From NCBI GenBank assembly GCA_964441445.1, contig CAYTYO010000016.1, positions 1 to 16,842 of the forward strand: a stretch of 16,842 nt of DNA, in the 5' to 3' direction. Source of the DNA: XYB1-FULL-44-23 sp964441445. Lineage in GTDB: Bacteria; Patescibacteriota; Microgenomatia; CAZETR01; Amesbacteraceae. This document shows, piece by piece, positions 1-6,621 of this stretch. Position 1 is the first letter of the stretch. Every line of letters begins with the position of its first letter. A program made the position numbers and the translations under genes. The notes below the pieces were generated by a model. The model had not been told where the DNA came from. It did not search any database and saw only the letters and a list, made by a program, of their open reading frames with translations.

Positions 1-826
1 CTCGGACTATTTCAATTACCGCCACGTATTTTCTGGCTTCAACTGCAGCCGATGAATATGGGTTGTCCAACGCCGGATTATTCCAGTCATAGCCGGTTGA
101 TGCATTTGACTGTCTGATTAACTCCGCCCTTTCACCTGCTCCTTTATAACTGTTCTGTATCAATAATTCATATCTATCATCAATCGCGCGGAGTAAATCG
201 CTTTCCTTTCTTGTTTTTAGTTTCTTTTCGGCAGTTAATTGCTCTAAATTACCCAAATTCACTAAAATCAGATACAGTTCAACTCGTCTTTTGATCATAC
301 CGCCAATGCCACCTTCACTCGTATGTACACCGGCCATTTCACTCGCAGCTTTAGTTAAAGTTGAAAGTTGGAAAGCCACTCTAAGTTCTCTATCTAAATC
401 AGGAGGACAGTTTGGGTATCTAGCCCGGGTTTCTGCAATTAGTGCGGCAATATAATTTTCACCCGCTCTGTCCGCTGCAACATCATCCACTGCACCCTCG
501 GGCGATTGAAGTTTGAGATGTCGCGCCTGAGTTCCGTCCGATGCATCCATTATGCCACCGAGTAAAAACCGCTTGAGCAAATACCAGTTTAAACCTCTTT
601 CCACCTGTTTCTTTGCTGCCTTAACCGTAAATTCAACCCCTGCCAAGGTCAGATCATTGGGAAGCAATTCCTGCCCATTTCTGAATACGTCCTCAAGTTG
701 AGTATCGGTTAGCTGTCCATGGTTATATAACCTTTGCATTATTCGCTCGATACTGCCTTCAAAAGCATTCTGTACACGTCTTAAAGGATGGGTCCTATGT
801 GATACCGGCTCATATTCAGGTGACAT
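1..826 (-). CDS. CDP-alcohol phosphotransferase-like protein, partial, hydrophilic variant
   Basis: The 5' part of a gene that runs off the left edge, with about 275 codons visible. It carries the complete signature of CDP-alcohol phosphotransferases, the enzymes that move a phospho-alcohol from a CDP-linked donor in phospholipid synthesis: D94xxD97G98xxA101R102, eight residues, G111xxxD115xxxD119. Family members bind two metal ions through these aspartates. A PNDLTLA stretch about 35 residues before the motif resembles the PNxLT entry of the family. Unlike normal members, which have about six membrane helices, the visible part is rich in Arg, Glu and Lys and has no hydrophobic run of 20 residues. 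I chose the ATG at 826 over the in-frame ATG at 838 because an extended -10 box ends at 837 and would start the mRNA near 830; GAGG also lies 6 nt before this ATG. Roughly two thirds of its arginines are AGA/AGG, unlike most neighbours. Family membership is fairly sure; activity is not. Confidence 0.7.
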   Translation of the reverse strand, partial: MSPEYEPVSHRTHPLRRVQNAFEGSIERIMQRLYNHGQLTDTQLEDVFRNGQELLPNDLTLAGVEFTVKAAKKQVERGLNWYLLKRFLLGGIMDASDGTQARHLKLQSPEGAVDDVAADRAGENYIAALIAETRARYPNCPPDLDRELRVAFQLSTLTKAASEMAGVHTSEGGIGGMIKRRVELYLILVNLGNLEQLTAEKKLKTRKESDLLRAIDDRYELLIQNSYKGAGERAELIRQSNASTGYDWNNPALDNPYSSAAVEARKYVAVIEIVR

Positions 827-836
827 TCTGGCCCTC

Positions 837-845
837 ATTGTAACA
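837..845 (-). promoter_or_regulatory. Extended -10 promoter of the CDP-alcohol phosphotransferase-like gene
   Basis: Reading leftward the sequence is TGT TACAAT, a TGn extended -10 with five of six matches to TATAAT. Transcription would begin near 830, four bases before the ATG at 826. No clear -35 was seen. Confidence 0.45.
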
Positions 846-978
846 AAAAGAGCGAAATAGTTTTTTCAAATAAATGAACAATAATGAAAATACCAAATTT
901 TCAGTCACCAGCATTCATTTGACCAATTCATATTGGATAAAAAAACAATCGCGTTTGCGAAGAAAGAATTTTATTAGC

Positions 979-984
979 TATAAT
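979..984 (+). promoter_or_regulatory. -10 box (TATAAT) of the FtsK-gamma-like gene
   Basis: A perfect TATAAT lies 8 nt from the ATG at 992. TTGCGA at 955-960 is a possible -35 (four of six matches, 18 nt spacer). The transcript would start at 991-992, so the mRNA would be leaderless. Confidence 0.6.
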
Positions 985-991
985 CTGAAGA

Positions 992-1288
992 ATGACTGAT
1001 CTGGCCAAACTGGAACTTCATGTAGGAGAATTGGAAGCAAGAATTTCCAAACTGGAAAATATCGTCGCGTCCATGCCCTCTTCCGAAGATGCTGCCTGGA
1101 TGGGCCAGCTCTATACTCTTGCCAAAGATTTGGTGATTAAACATCGTCAGGCCTCAGCCACCTTTCTCCAGCGCAAATTACTGATTGATTACCCGCGGGC
1201 TGAAAAAATACTAATTAAATTGCAGGCAGACGGAATTATTGGACCCGTACTGGATTCCGAAGCTCGGGAAGTTCTTATTCAAAAGTAG
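992..1288 (+). CDS. Leucine-zipper plus FtsK-gamma-type winged-helix DNA-binding protein
   Basis: A 98-residue protein in two parts. Residues 4-25 form an unbroken heptad (L4, L7, V11, L14, I18, L21, V25), which predicts a coiled coil and oligomerisation. Residues 40-96 match the gamma domain at the C-terminus of the chromosome translocase FtsK/SpoIIIE. Landmarks are LYTLAKDLVI, the recognition-helix start FLQRKL (58-63), YPRAEKIL (67-74), GIIGP (81-85) and REVL (92-95). In FtsK this winged helix reads KOPS sequences and contacts XerD. No motor, linker or membrane part is present, and the gene has its own strong promoter, so it is a free-standing protein rather than a fragment. It may be a small nucleoid or transcription factor. 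It ends in TAG and converges on valS with 36 bp between. The domain call is confident; the target DNA is unknown. Confidence 0.75.
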   Translation: MTDLAKLELHVGELEARISKLENIVASMPSSEDAAWMGQLYTLAKDLVIKHRQASATFLQRKLLIDYPRAEKILIKLQADGIIGPVLDSEAREVLIQK

Positions 1289-1324
1289 TCACACGCCCAC
1301 TTCCGGTTGAAAACATCAATGCTG

Positions 1325-3610
1325 TTAATTAGCGGGCTTTGCCAATATAGGTTGGGGCCATGGGGACGTTATTAGTACAGGATAGTCGATATCTAAGGGT
1401 GTTCTAACCTTTTGATAAATAGCCTCAGTGACAAACGGCATAAACGGATGGATCAATTTTAAACTGGTAATTAGAACCTGGGTCAAAATAGGCATCACTT
1501 CCGCACCTCTGTCTTTTGTAGCTTCAATATAGACATCGCAAAAGTCATGCCAAAAAAATTGATAAACTTCCTCTGCAGCTTGCCCAAAACGGAATTTCTC
1601 AATATCAGCAGTGGTTTTTTTTACCACCTGATTTAACTTATCTAATATTTCCTTATCATCTGCAGTTGATGCCTGTTTTTCGCGTTCCATAAATTTGTCT
1701 TTGGTCATCAAAATAAATCTGGCCGCGTTCCACATTTTATTTGCAAAATTTCGTTGCGACTTAACTTTATCTTCAGACAGGGGAATATCAGATCCCGGTG
1801 CAATCCCTATTACCAAAGCCATGCGGAGTGCATCTGCTCCGTATTGATCGATTAGCGTAATCGGATCAATCACGTTGCCTTTAGACTTACTCATCTTTAC
1901 GCCTTTTCCGTCCACTACCCGTGAATGCATATGAGCGATCTCGAAAGGAATTTCACCCGTCGCGTATATACCCATCATAATCATTCTGGCTACCCAGAAA
2001 AACAGAATATCCCACATCGTGTCCAAAACAGTAGTCGGATAAAAATATTCAAAGTCCGGTGAATGTTTCCCGTTCGGATCCCATCCTAGCGTGGAATATG
2101 GCCATTGTCCTGACGAAAACCAGGTGTCAAAGGTATCTGTCTCTTGTAATATGTTGGTCCCATTTTTTTTGGCCTCTTGTTCTGACAGATAATAATGCGT
2201 GTTCACTGGAACAATAATGGATTGCAGCCCCTTTTTAACTTCCTCAAAAGTCACAGTATCTTTTAATGTTTTCCAGTTACCATTTGTAGTCACACCGTTG
2301 GCCGTAATATAAGTAATCCGTATTTCTTCGTTTTCATCCAGGTTGTACCAAATCGGTATCCGGTGACCCCAGATTATTTGTCGCGAAATCGGCCAATCCC
2401 GGATATCTTTCATCCAGGTCAAAAATTGGGTCTTAAACCGTTTTGGAATAATTTTGACCTTATCAGCTTTAACCGCTTGCACCGCCTTATCCGCCAGCGG
2501 CTGAATTTTTACATACCATTGCGGGGCGGTCATTGGTTCAATCTGCCGTCCGCACTTGTAACAATGTCCCACTTCGTGTGAGTAAGCGACCATCTTTTCC
2601 ACCAGCCCCAGCTCTTCCAAATCGGCAACTACCATCTCCCTAACCTGATTGGGATAAAGACCCCGGTATTTTTCCGGTACTCCTAATTTTGTATAGCCGT
2701 CATAATCAAAAATGCGTACAAAATCCAGATTAAATTTCTTTCCCAATTCATAATCCTCGGGTGAATGAGCCGGTGTTACTTTCACTGCTCCCGAACCAAA
2801 CTCCGGATCAACGGAAGCATCAAAAATGATAGGAATTTGCTTATTAACCAACGGCAGCATCACTTTTTTATCCTTCAACTTTGTATATCTCTTATCGTCG
2901 GGATTTACAGCAACAGCTGTATCTCCGAGCATTGTTTCCGGTCGGGTTGTAGCCACAGTAATGTAGGTATCACTCTCTCCGGAAATCGGATATTTCAGAT
3001 ACCACAAATATGAATTAACTGTTTTATGTACAACTTCCAAATTTGAAAAAGCTGTTCCGCAAAAAGTACAGTAGTTAACTATCTTTTCATCCCGATACAC
3101 CAAACCGTCCGTTATCATTCGGTGAAATATCGCAAAAATTCTCTCGTTATGTTCCGGATCAAGCGTAAAACGTTCTCGGGTCCAATCCAGGGAAAATCCT
3201 AACCGTTTAAGTTGCGTTTTCGCAATTCCCCGGTTCGTATCTACATATTCTGCAATCTTCGTGTACAGTGTCTCCCGATCGTAATCAAATCGTGACTTCC
3301 CTTCCTTTTTAAGATGTTTTTCAAACACAAACTGGGTTTCAATTCCAGCGTGATCAGTACCGGGAAGCCACAAGGTGGGATTGCCGAGCATCCGATGGTA
3401 GCGGACCATAATATCTTCAACGGTGTAAAGTGCATGCCCGGCATGCAGCGGTTCATTGGCATTAGGAGGTGGCAGCACAATCGAAAATGGCTTGTCTTTT
3501 TTTCTTGCCTCCTTTGGATTAGCTGGTACTTTTGGACTAAAAGCTCCGCTTTGTTCCCACAAACTATACATCTCCGGTTCCGACCGCTGAGGATCATACT
3601 TCGAGTCCAT
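1325..3610 (-). CDS. valS: Valine--tRNA ligase, C-terminally short
   Basis: Class I aminoacyl-tRNA synthetase that charges tRNA-Val in the cytoplasm. Visible motifs are the HIGH equivalent HAGH (56-59, in a PPPNANEPLHAGH context) and KMSKS (572-576). The inserted editing domain is recognised by TTRPETMLGDTAVAVNP and TPAHSPEDYELG, which hydrolyses wrongly charged Thr-tRNA. There are also two CxxC pairs (YCTFCG, HCYKCG) that could bind zinc. The protein has 761 residues against about 880-950 for typical bacterial ValRS. It stops about ten residues after the SPWP motif that closes the anticodon-binding helical domain, so the usual C-terminal extension and coiled-coil arm are absent. The start at 3610 is supported by an extended -10 box placed so that transcription begins on the A of the ATG. 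It is divergent from the kinase-like gene at 3745. Confidence 0.97.
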   Translation of the reverse strand: MDSKYDPQRSEPEMYSLWEQSGAFSPKVPANPKEARKKDKPFSIVLPPPNANEPLHAGHALYTVEDIMVRYHRMLGNPTLWLPGTDHAGIETQFVFEKHLKKEGKSRFDYDRETLYTKIAEYVDTNRGIAKTQLKRLGFSLDWTRERFTLDPEHNERIFAIFHRMITDGLVYRDEKIVNYCTFCGTAFSNLEVVHKTVNSYLWYLKYPISGESDTYITVATTRPETMLGDTAVAVNPDDKRYTKLKDKKVMLPLVNKQIPIIFDASVDPEFGSGAVKVTPAHSPEDYELGKKFNLDFVRIFDYDGYTKLGVPEKYRGLYPNQVREMVVADLEELGLVEKMVAYSHEVGHCYKCGRQIEPMTAPQWYVKIQPLADKAVQAVKADKVKIIPKRFKTQFLTWMKDIRDWPISRQIIWGHRIPIWYNLDENEEIRITYITANGVTTNGNWKTLKDTVTFEEVKKGLQSIIVPVNTHYYLSEQEAKKNGTNILQETDTFDTWFSSGQWPYSTLGWDPNGKHSPDFEYFYPTTVLDTMWDILFFWVARMIMMGIYATGEIPFEIAHMHSRVVDGKGVKMSKSKGNVIDPITLIDQYGADALRMALVIGIAPGSDIPLSEDKVKSQRNFANKMWNAARFILMTKDKFMEREKQASTADDKEILDKLNQVVKKTTADIEKFRFGQAAEEVYQFFWHDFCDVYIEATKDRGAEVMPILTQVLITSLKLIHPFMPFVTEAIYQKVRTPLDIDYPVLITSPWPQPILAKPAN

Positions 3611-3616
3611 GCGTCT

Positions 3617-3625
3617 ATTTTATCA
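3617..3625 (-). promoter_or_regulatory. Extended -10 promoter of valS
   Basis: On the minus strand the sequence is TGA TAAAAT (TGn plus five of six). The seventh base after the hexamer is the A of the valS ATG, predicting a leaderless mRNA. A second outward -10-like TATAAA lies at 3660-3665 inside the inverted repeat and would give a leader of about 43 nt. Confidence 0.55.
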
Positions 3626-3660
3626 TTCAAACCCTGGCTGTATTCACTCGAACCCTCTAT

Positions 3661-3737
3661 TTATAGACACTCCTGTGTCCATGCCGTAGACTAAAAATGT
3701 AAAACACTCGGCAAACTATGCCGGCAAGTGTCTATAA
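3661..3737. repeat. 11-bp perfect inverted repeat spanning the valS/kinase divergent promoter
   Basis: TTATAGACACT at 3661-3671 and AGTGTCTATAA at 3727-3737 are exact reverse complements separated by 55 bp. Each arm carries a -10-like element pointing outward (TATAAT to the right, TATAAA to the left). A nested imperfect stem, ACACTCGGC (3704-3712) with GCCG and AGTGT (3719-3731), lies next to the right arm. It could be a shared operator or an RNA stem. No T-run follows, so it is not an intrinsic terminator. Confidence 0.55.
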
Positions 3738-3738
3738 T
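3733..3738 (+). promoter_or_regulatory. -10 box (TATAAT) of the kinase-like gene
   Basis: A perfect TATAAT ends 7 nt before the ATG at 3745, so the start codon would be the first transcribed bases. This decides the start: the longer ATG at 3718 lies upstream of the promoter. Confidence 0.6.
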
Positions 3739-3744
3739 ACAAAA

Positions 3745-4320
3745 ATGTCCACAAGTCATCATTTGATTTTCGAAGGAGCAGAATTATCCGGGAAAAGTTT
3801 TCTCATGTCGCAGGTTTATCCGATTTTAGAATCTGCTAGTTCATCGCCGGAAAATTTTTTGGACGGTTGTTTTTGGATTAACAGCGATATCGGGGTTATG
3901 GGTGGGGAGTTTGGCGAAGCTATGCTTAAAAAATATGTTGAAATTGCCGATATTCTTAAAGATAGATCCATTATGTTTGAAAAACTTCATCTTACTGACA
4001 TGGTTTACCGAACCTTAAGCGGGAAATCCTTACCCGATTATTCGCATATTGAAAATGTCTTAGCCGAATTAAACTTCAAAATTGTTCTCACCACATTTAA
4101 CCAGCAGGAAGACCTGATTAAAGTTAAATTGGCTGATAGATTATCTCATTTTCCGCATTATGAAAATATTGCCCGGGAACCGGAATATTATTTTCGTCAG
4201 CAGGAACTTTACAAGGAATTTGTAAAAAAATCTCGTCTTCCGCACATTGAAATTAACCTCCACACTTATTCAGCCGAAGAAATTAAACCACTTTTTGACT
4301 GGCTGAATATTTCGCCCTAG
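3745..4320 (+). CDS. P-loop nucleoside/nucleotide kinase-like protein
   Basis: A 191-residue protein with a clear Walker A, GAELSGKS (11-18), right after the first beta strand (HLIFEGA), as in thymidylate and deoxynucleoside kinases. SIMFEKLHLTDMVY sits where those enzymes have the substrate-side DR motif and SxxVY helix, but the DR pair is replaced by EK. The LID-like segment LADRLSHFPHYEN and the helix ending YFRQQELYKEF also fit the fold. I would call it a kinase of unknown substrate rather than a proven thymidylate kinase. The ATG at 3745 is chosen over 3718 from the promoter position and because the P-loop strand then starts at residue 7. It ends in TAG, 14 nt before the DUF457 gene, and is probably co-transcribed with it. 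Confidence 0.65.
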   Translation: MSTSHHLIFEGAELSGKSFLMSQVYPILESASSSPENFLDGCFWINSDIGVMGGEFGEAMLKKYVEIADILKDRSIMFEKLHLTDMVYRTLSGKSLPDYSHIENVLAELNFKIVLTTFNQQEDLIKVKLADRLSHFPHYENIAREPEYYFRQQELYKEFVKKSRLPHIEINLHTYSAEEIKPLFDWLNISP

Positions 4321-4334
4321 ATAATAACTAGCAT

Positions 4335-4919
4335 ATGACTGCCAGAACTCACGACCTGTTTGCTTTTACTTCACTTACAGCCGCTGCCATTTATTTTCCG
4401 CTTCAGCCCCTAAATGTAGGTACCATTTTTGTGGCCGTAATCGCCTGTGATATCGGCTCACTTATCCCGGATATGGATCAATCCACAAACCGGCTTTGGG
4501 ATTTAGCCCCGGGCGGAAATGTTGTGGGGAAATTTGCCCGCCGTTTATTCTTAGGTCATCGTAGTTTATCCCACTCTATTCTGGGAACATTTTTACTTTA
4601 TAAATTACTGCTTTGGCTTACCCCCATGCTCTTTAACCAGCTCTATATTAATTCAGAAATAGTAACCTTCGCCCTGATGATTGGATTTATATCCCATCTT
4701 TTTGCCGACAGTCTGACCGAAGAGGGGATCCCTTTGTTTTTTCCCATCAAAGCCAAATTTGGCCTGCCGCCGATTTCCCGCTGGCGGATTAAGACGGGCA
4801 AGTGGTTTGAATCATTTGTCATCTTCCCGGCAGTTCTGCTTCTTCTCTTTTTTCTTGTCAGCCAAAACCAAAGTAAATTAATTGATCTCTTAGCCACCCC
4901 GAAAACCGGAGGCATGTAA
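4335..4919 (+). CDS. YdjM/DUF457-family inner-membrane metal-dependent hydrolase
   Basis: A 194-residue membrane protein of the YdjM (LexA-regulated, DUF457) family, predicted metal-dependent hydrolases of unknown substrate. The family hallmarks are an early TH pair (T5 H6), an acidic motif in a membrane context (IPDMDQ), H75RxxxH80S (GHRSLSHS), and H121LFAD125 followed by TEEGIPLFFP. The conserved His and Asp residues probably bind metal at the membrane surface. Hydrophobic segments lie near residues 8-45, 82-100, 107-124 and 157-176. A GATAAT at 4320-4325 overlaps the previous stop and could give a 3-nt leader, but read-through from the kinase gene is equally likely. No Shine-Dalgarno is visible. 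The mannosyltransferase follows after 26 nt. Function in this organism is unknown. Confidence 0.8.
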   Translation: MTARTHDLFAFTSLTAAAIYFPLQPLNVGTIFVAVIACDIGSLIPDMDQSTNRLWDLAPGGNVVGKFARRLFLGHRSLSHSILGTFLLYKLLLWLTPMLFNQLYINSEIVTFALMIGFISHLFADSLTEEGIPLFFPIKAKFGLPPISRWRIKTGKWFESFVIFPAVLLLLFFLVSQNQSKLIDLLATPKTGGM

Positions 4920-4945
4920 TTAAAAAGATCAATTTATTACAAATC

Positions 4946-6073
4946 ATGAGAAAAGATTTTTTACGCATTTTTCTGTTGATACTCGGTTTCTATTCTCTAC
5001 TGGTTTTTTCCCAAAAAATAGGCTCGGCTTTTATTCCTAACAGAACTTCTTTCGAGTCACCGGTTTTACTTTCCAACCGCATGCGGTCATCGCTTCTGCC
5101 TTGGCTCAACTCCGATGGCCGGAATTACCTGGATATTGCCATATCCGGTTATCACGAAAGAGGCACAATGGACTTATCGGTTTTCTTTCCACTTTTCCCG
5201 TTGCTTATCCGTCTGTTGTCATTTAATTTATTATTTAATCCCGTATATATAGGTTTGCTGCTTTCTTCCGCATTTCTCATCCTTTCCGTTTTTTATTTAT
5301 ATAAATTTATTTCCCGAATACATGACTCCCGCCTGGCAGTAAAAGTCATCACCATGATGTTGTTTTTCCCGACAGCTTATTTTTTCCCGGCTTATTACAC
5401 CGAAAGCCTTTTTCTCACCTGGACAGTCATATTTTTTATCTTGCTCGCCCGGAAAAAATATTGGTTAGCCGCACTAGTTTGTTCACTGGCTACTGCGACC
5501 AGAGTTGTAGGTTTGGCCTTAATCCCTCCTTTAGCTTGGGAGTTATACTTGCGCTATCGCACCGATGGCAGATTTCCGTACCCGCTTTTAGTTTCTCCGC
5601 TAGGCCTTTTCTTTTATCTTATTTATACCCAGATTACGAGGGGAAATTGGGCGCTGGTGTTTTCCGGTCAGGCGTATTGGTCCCGAAAATTCTCCCTCTT
5701 AAATCCCTTCACCTCATTTGCTGAATGGACCGGCAAAGTTCTAGCCGGTCCTCAGCCCGGCTACGACAGTCCGTTTGTCTACCCCGGAATTATCATCGAA
5801 TTTCTTTCGGTTTTATTCTTATTTATTTTGGTCATCAAAATGTACCGGCGTATTTCGGCGCCGCTTTACTTATATGTGGCCAGCTCATTTGCAATCCTAT
5901 TATTGGCGGGAAATTTTTCTTCAGTTCCCCGTTACATTCTGGTAATGTTTCCCGTTTTTATTTTTCTAGCCCGGCACATAACCGGGAAGGTGCTTATCTT
6001 GTACTACTTACTTAGTTCCGGGTTGTTAATTTATATGACTGCTTTATTCACCCGGGGTTATTGGGCAGGCTAG
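4946..6073 (+). CDS. PIG-V-like integral membrane mannosyltransferase
   Basis: A 375-residue polytopic membrane protein resembling the PIG-V/Gpi18 (Mannosyl_trans2) family and its bacterial homologues. These GT-C glycosyltransferases use a lipid-phosphate-linked sugar and act on the outer face of the membrane. The signature is the first loop, W53LNSD57G58RNYLDIAISGY69, followed by VFFPLFPLLIRLL (79-91). D57 is the likely catalytic acid by analogy with the WxxWDxxxY pattern, although here the second Trp is Ser. About nine or ten hydrophobic segments follow, with short basic loops. It is the third gene of a tight rightward cluster and ends in TAG, 13 bp from the convergent protease-like gene. 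A role in glycosylating cell-surface lipid or protein is likely; donor and acceptor are unknown. Confidence 0.78.
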   Translation: MRKDFLRIFLLILGFYSLLVFSQKIGSAFIPNRTSFESPVLLSNRMRSSLLPWLNSDGRNYLDIAISGYHERGTMDLSVFFPLFPLLIRLLSFNLLFNPVYIGLLLSSAFLILSVFYLYKFISRIHDSRLAVKVITMMLFFPTAYFFPAYYTESLFLTWTVIFFILLARKKYWLAALVCSLATATRVVGLALIPPLAWELYLRYRTDGRFPYPLLVSPLGLFFYLIYTQITRGNWALVFSGQAYWSRKFSLLNPFTSFAEWTGKVLAGPQPGYDSPFVYPGIIIEFLSVLFLFILVIKMYRRISAPLYLYVASSFAILLLAGNFSSVPRYILVMFPVFIFLARHITGKVLILYYLLSSGLLIYMTALFTRGYWAG

Positions 6074-6086
6074 ATTAGTATTTGGA

Positions 6087-6617
6087 TTAAATCAGGGGCC
6101 GGGCTGCTCTTTGCTTCAATTTATCAAACAGAAAAATAGCCGACCAGCCAATGACAACGGCCATAATCAATTTGCCGCTGACCATAAAAATATTTGCTAA
6201 TGCCACGTCGCTTTTTAGTCCTCCTAAAATTGTCAGTATTTTATTCCAGTCATGAGTTCCGTCATTAACCAGCGGCAGCAGTTTAGTTCTTGCGTCCCTG
6301 ACGTAGATACTAATATTTACCAAATTCTGTCCGAGCCAAAACAATCCGAACCCACTTTCAAATTTTTGCCTCTTTAATGCGAAATATATTATTACGAAAC
6401 AGGGGACCAGCAACTGCATAATCGTCCCCCCCAAAGCGGAAATTAATTCTCCGCCGCCGCCAAAAAATACATGCCCCGACTCGTGCATCAGCAAATTTGT
6501 GTTATCAAAAAATGTGACGTATGGTGCCTGTCGTCCCAAAATATACAAAAACACAATCACCATCATTAGCCATACGGCCGATTTAACCAAAATTTCTTTG
6601 CCTTCGTTATCGTTCAC
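6087..6617 (-). CDS. HESGH membrane metalloprotease-like protein (M50-like)
   Basis: A 176-residue integral membrane protein with a zinc-protease motif, H45E46SGH49, at a predicted helix boundary. It is followed by GGTIMQLLVPCF, like the glycine- and proline-rich helix of M50/site-2-protease-type proteins. A later NISIYVRDARTKLLPL holds an Asp that may be the third metal ligand, and HDWNKIL lies downstream. Hydrophobic segments are near 13-30, 55-78, 86-104 and 143-167. The start is GTG at 6617. It lies 4 nt after the glgA TAG, and a TAAAAT box ending exactly 7 nt upstream sits inside the last glgA codons, so it may be read from glgA mRNA and from its own leaderless transcript. It may cleave a membrane or anchored regulatory protein; the substrate is unknown. 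Confidence 0.7.
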   Translation of the reverse strand: MNDNEGKEILVKSAVWLMMVIVFLYILGRQAPYVTFFDNTNLLMHESGHVFFGGGGELISALGGTIMQLLVPCFVIIYFALKRQKFESGFGLFWLGQNLVNISIYVRDARTKLLPLVNDGTHDWNKILTILGGLKSDVALANIFMVSGKLIMAVVIGWSAIFLFDKLKQRAARPLI

Positions 6618-6621
6618 AGGA

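Noticed and set aside
839..991. A gene or RNA in the largest gap
   Set aside because: The 153 bp are AT-rich with divergent promoters at both ends; no open frame, tRNA-like fold or repeat was seen.
3241..3694. Overlapping frames of about 126-129 codons opposite or within valS
   Set aside because: They are shadows of a clear valS reading frame, with no domain-like sequence; a similar case is 11866-12279 opposite typA.
3718..3744. Longer start for the kinase-like gene at ATG 3718
   Set aside because: The consensus TATAAT at 3733-3738 would lie inside the coding region, and the extra nine residues match nothing expected before the P-loop strand.
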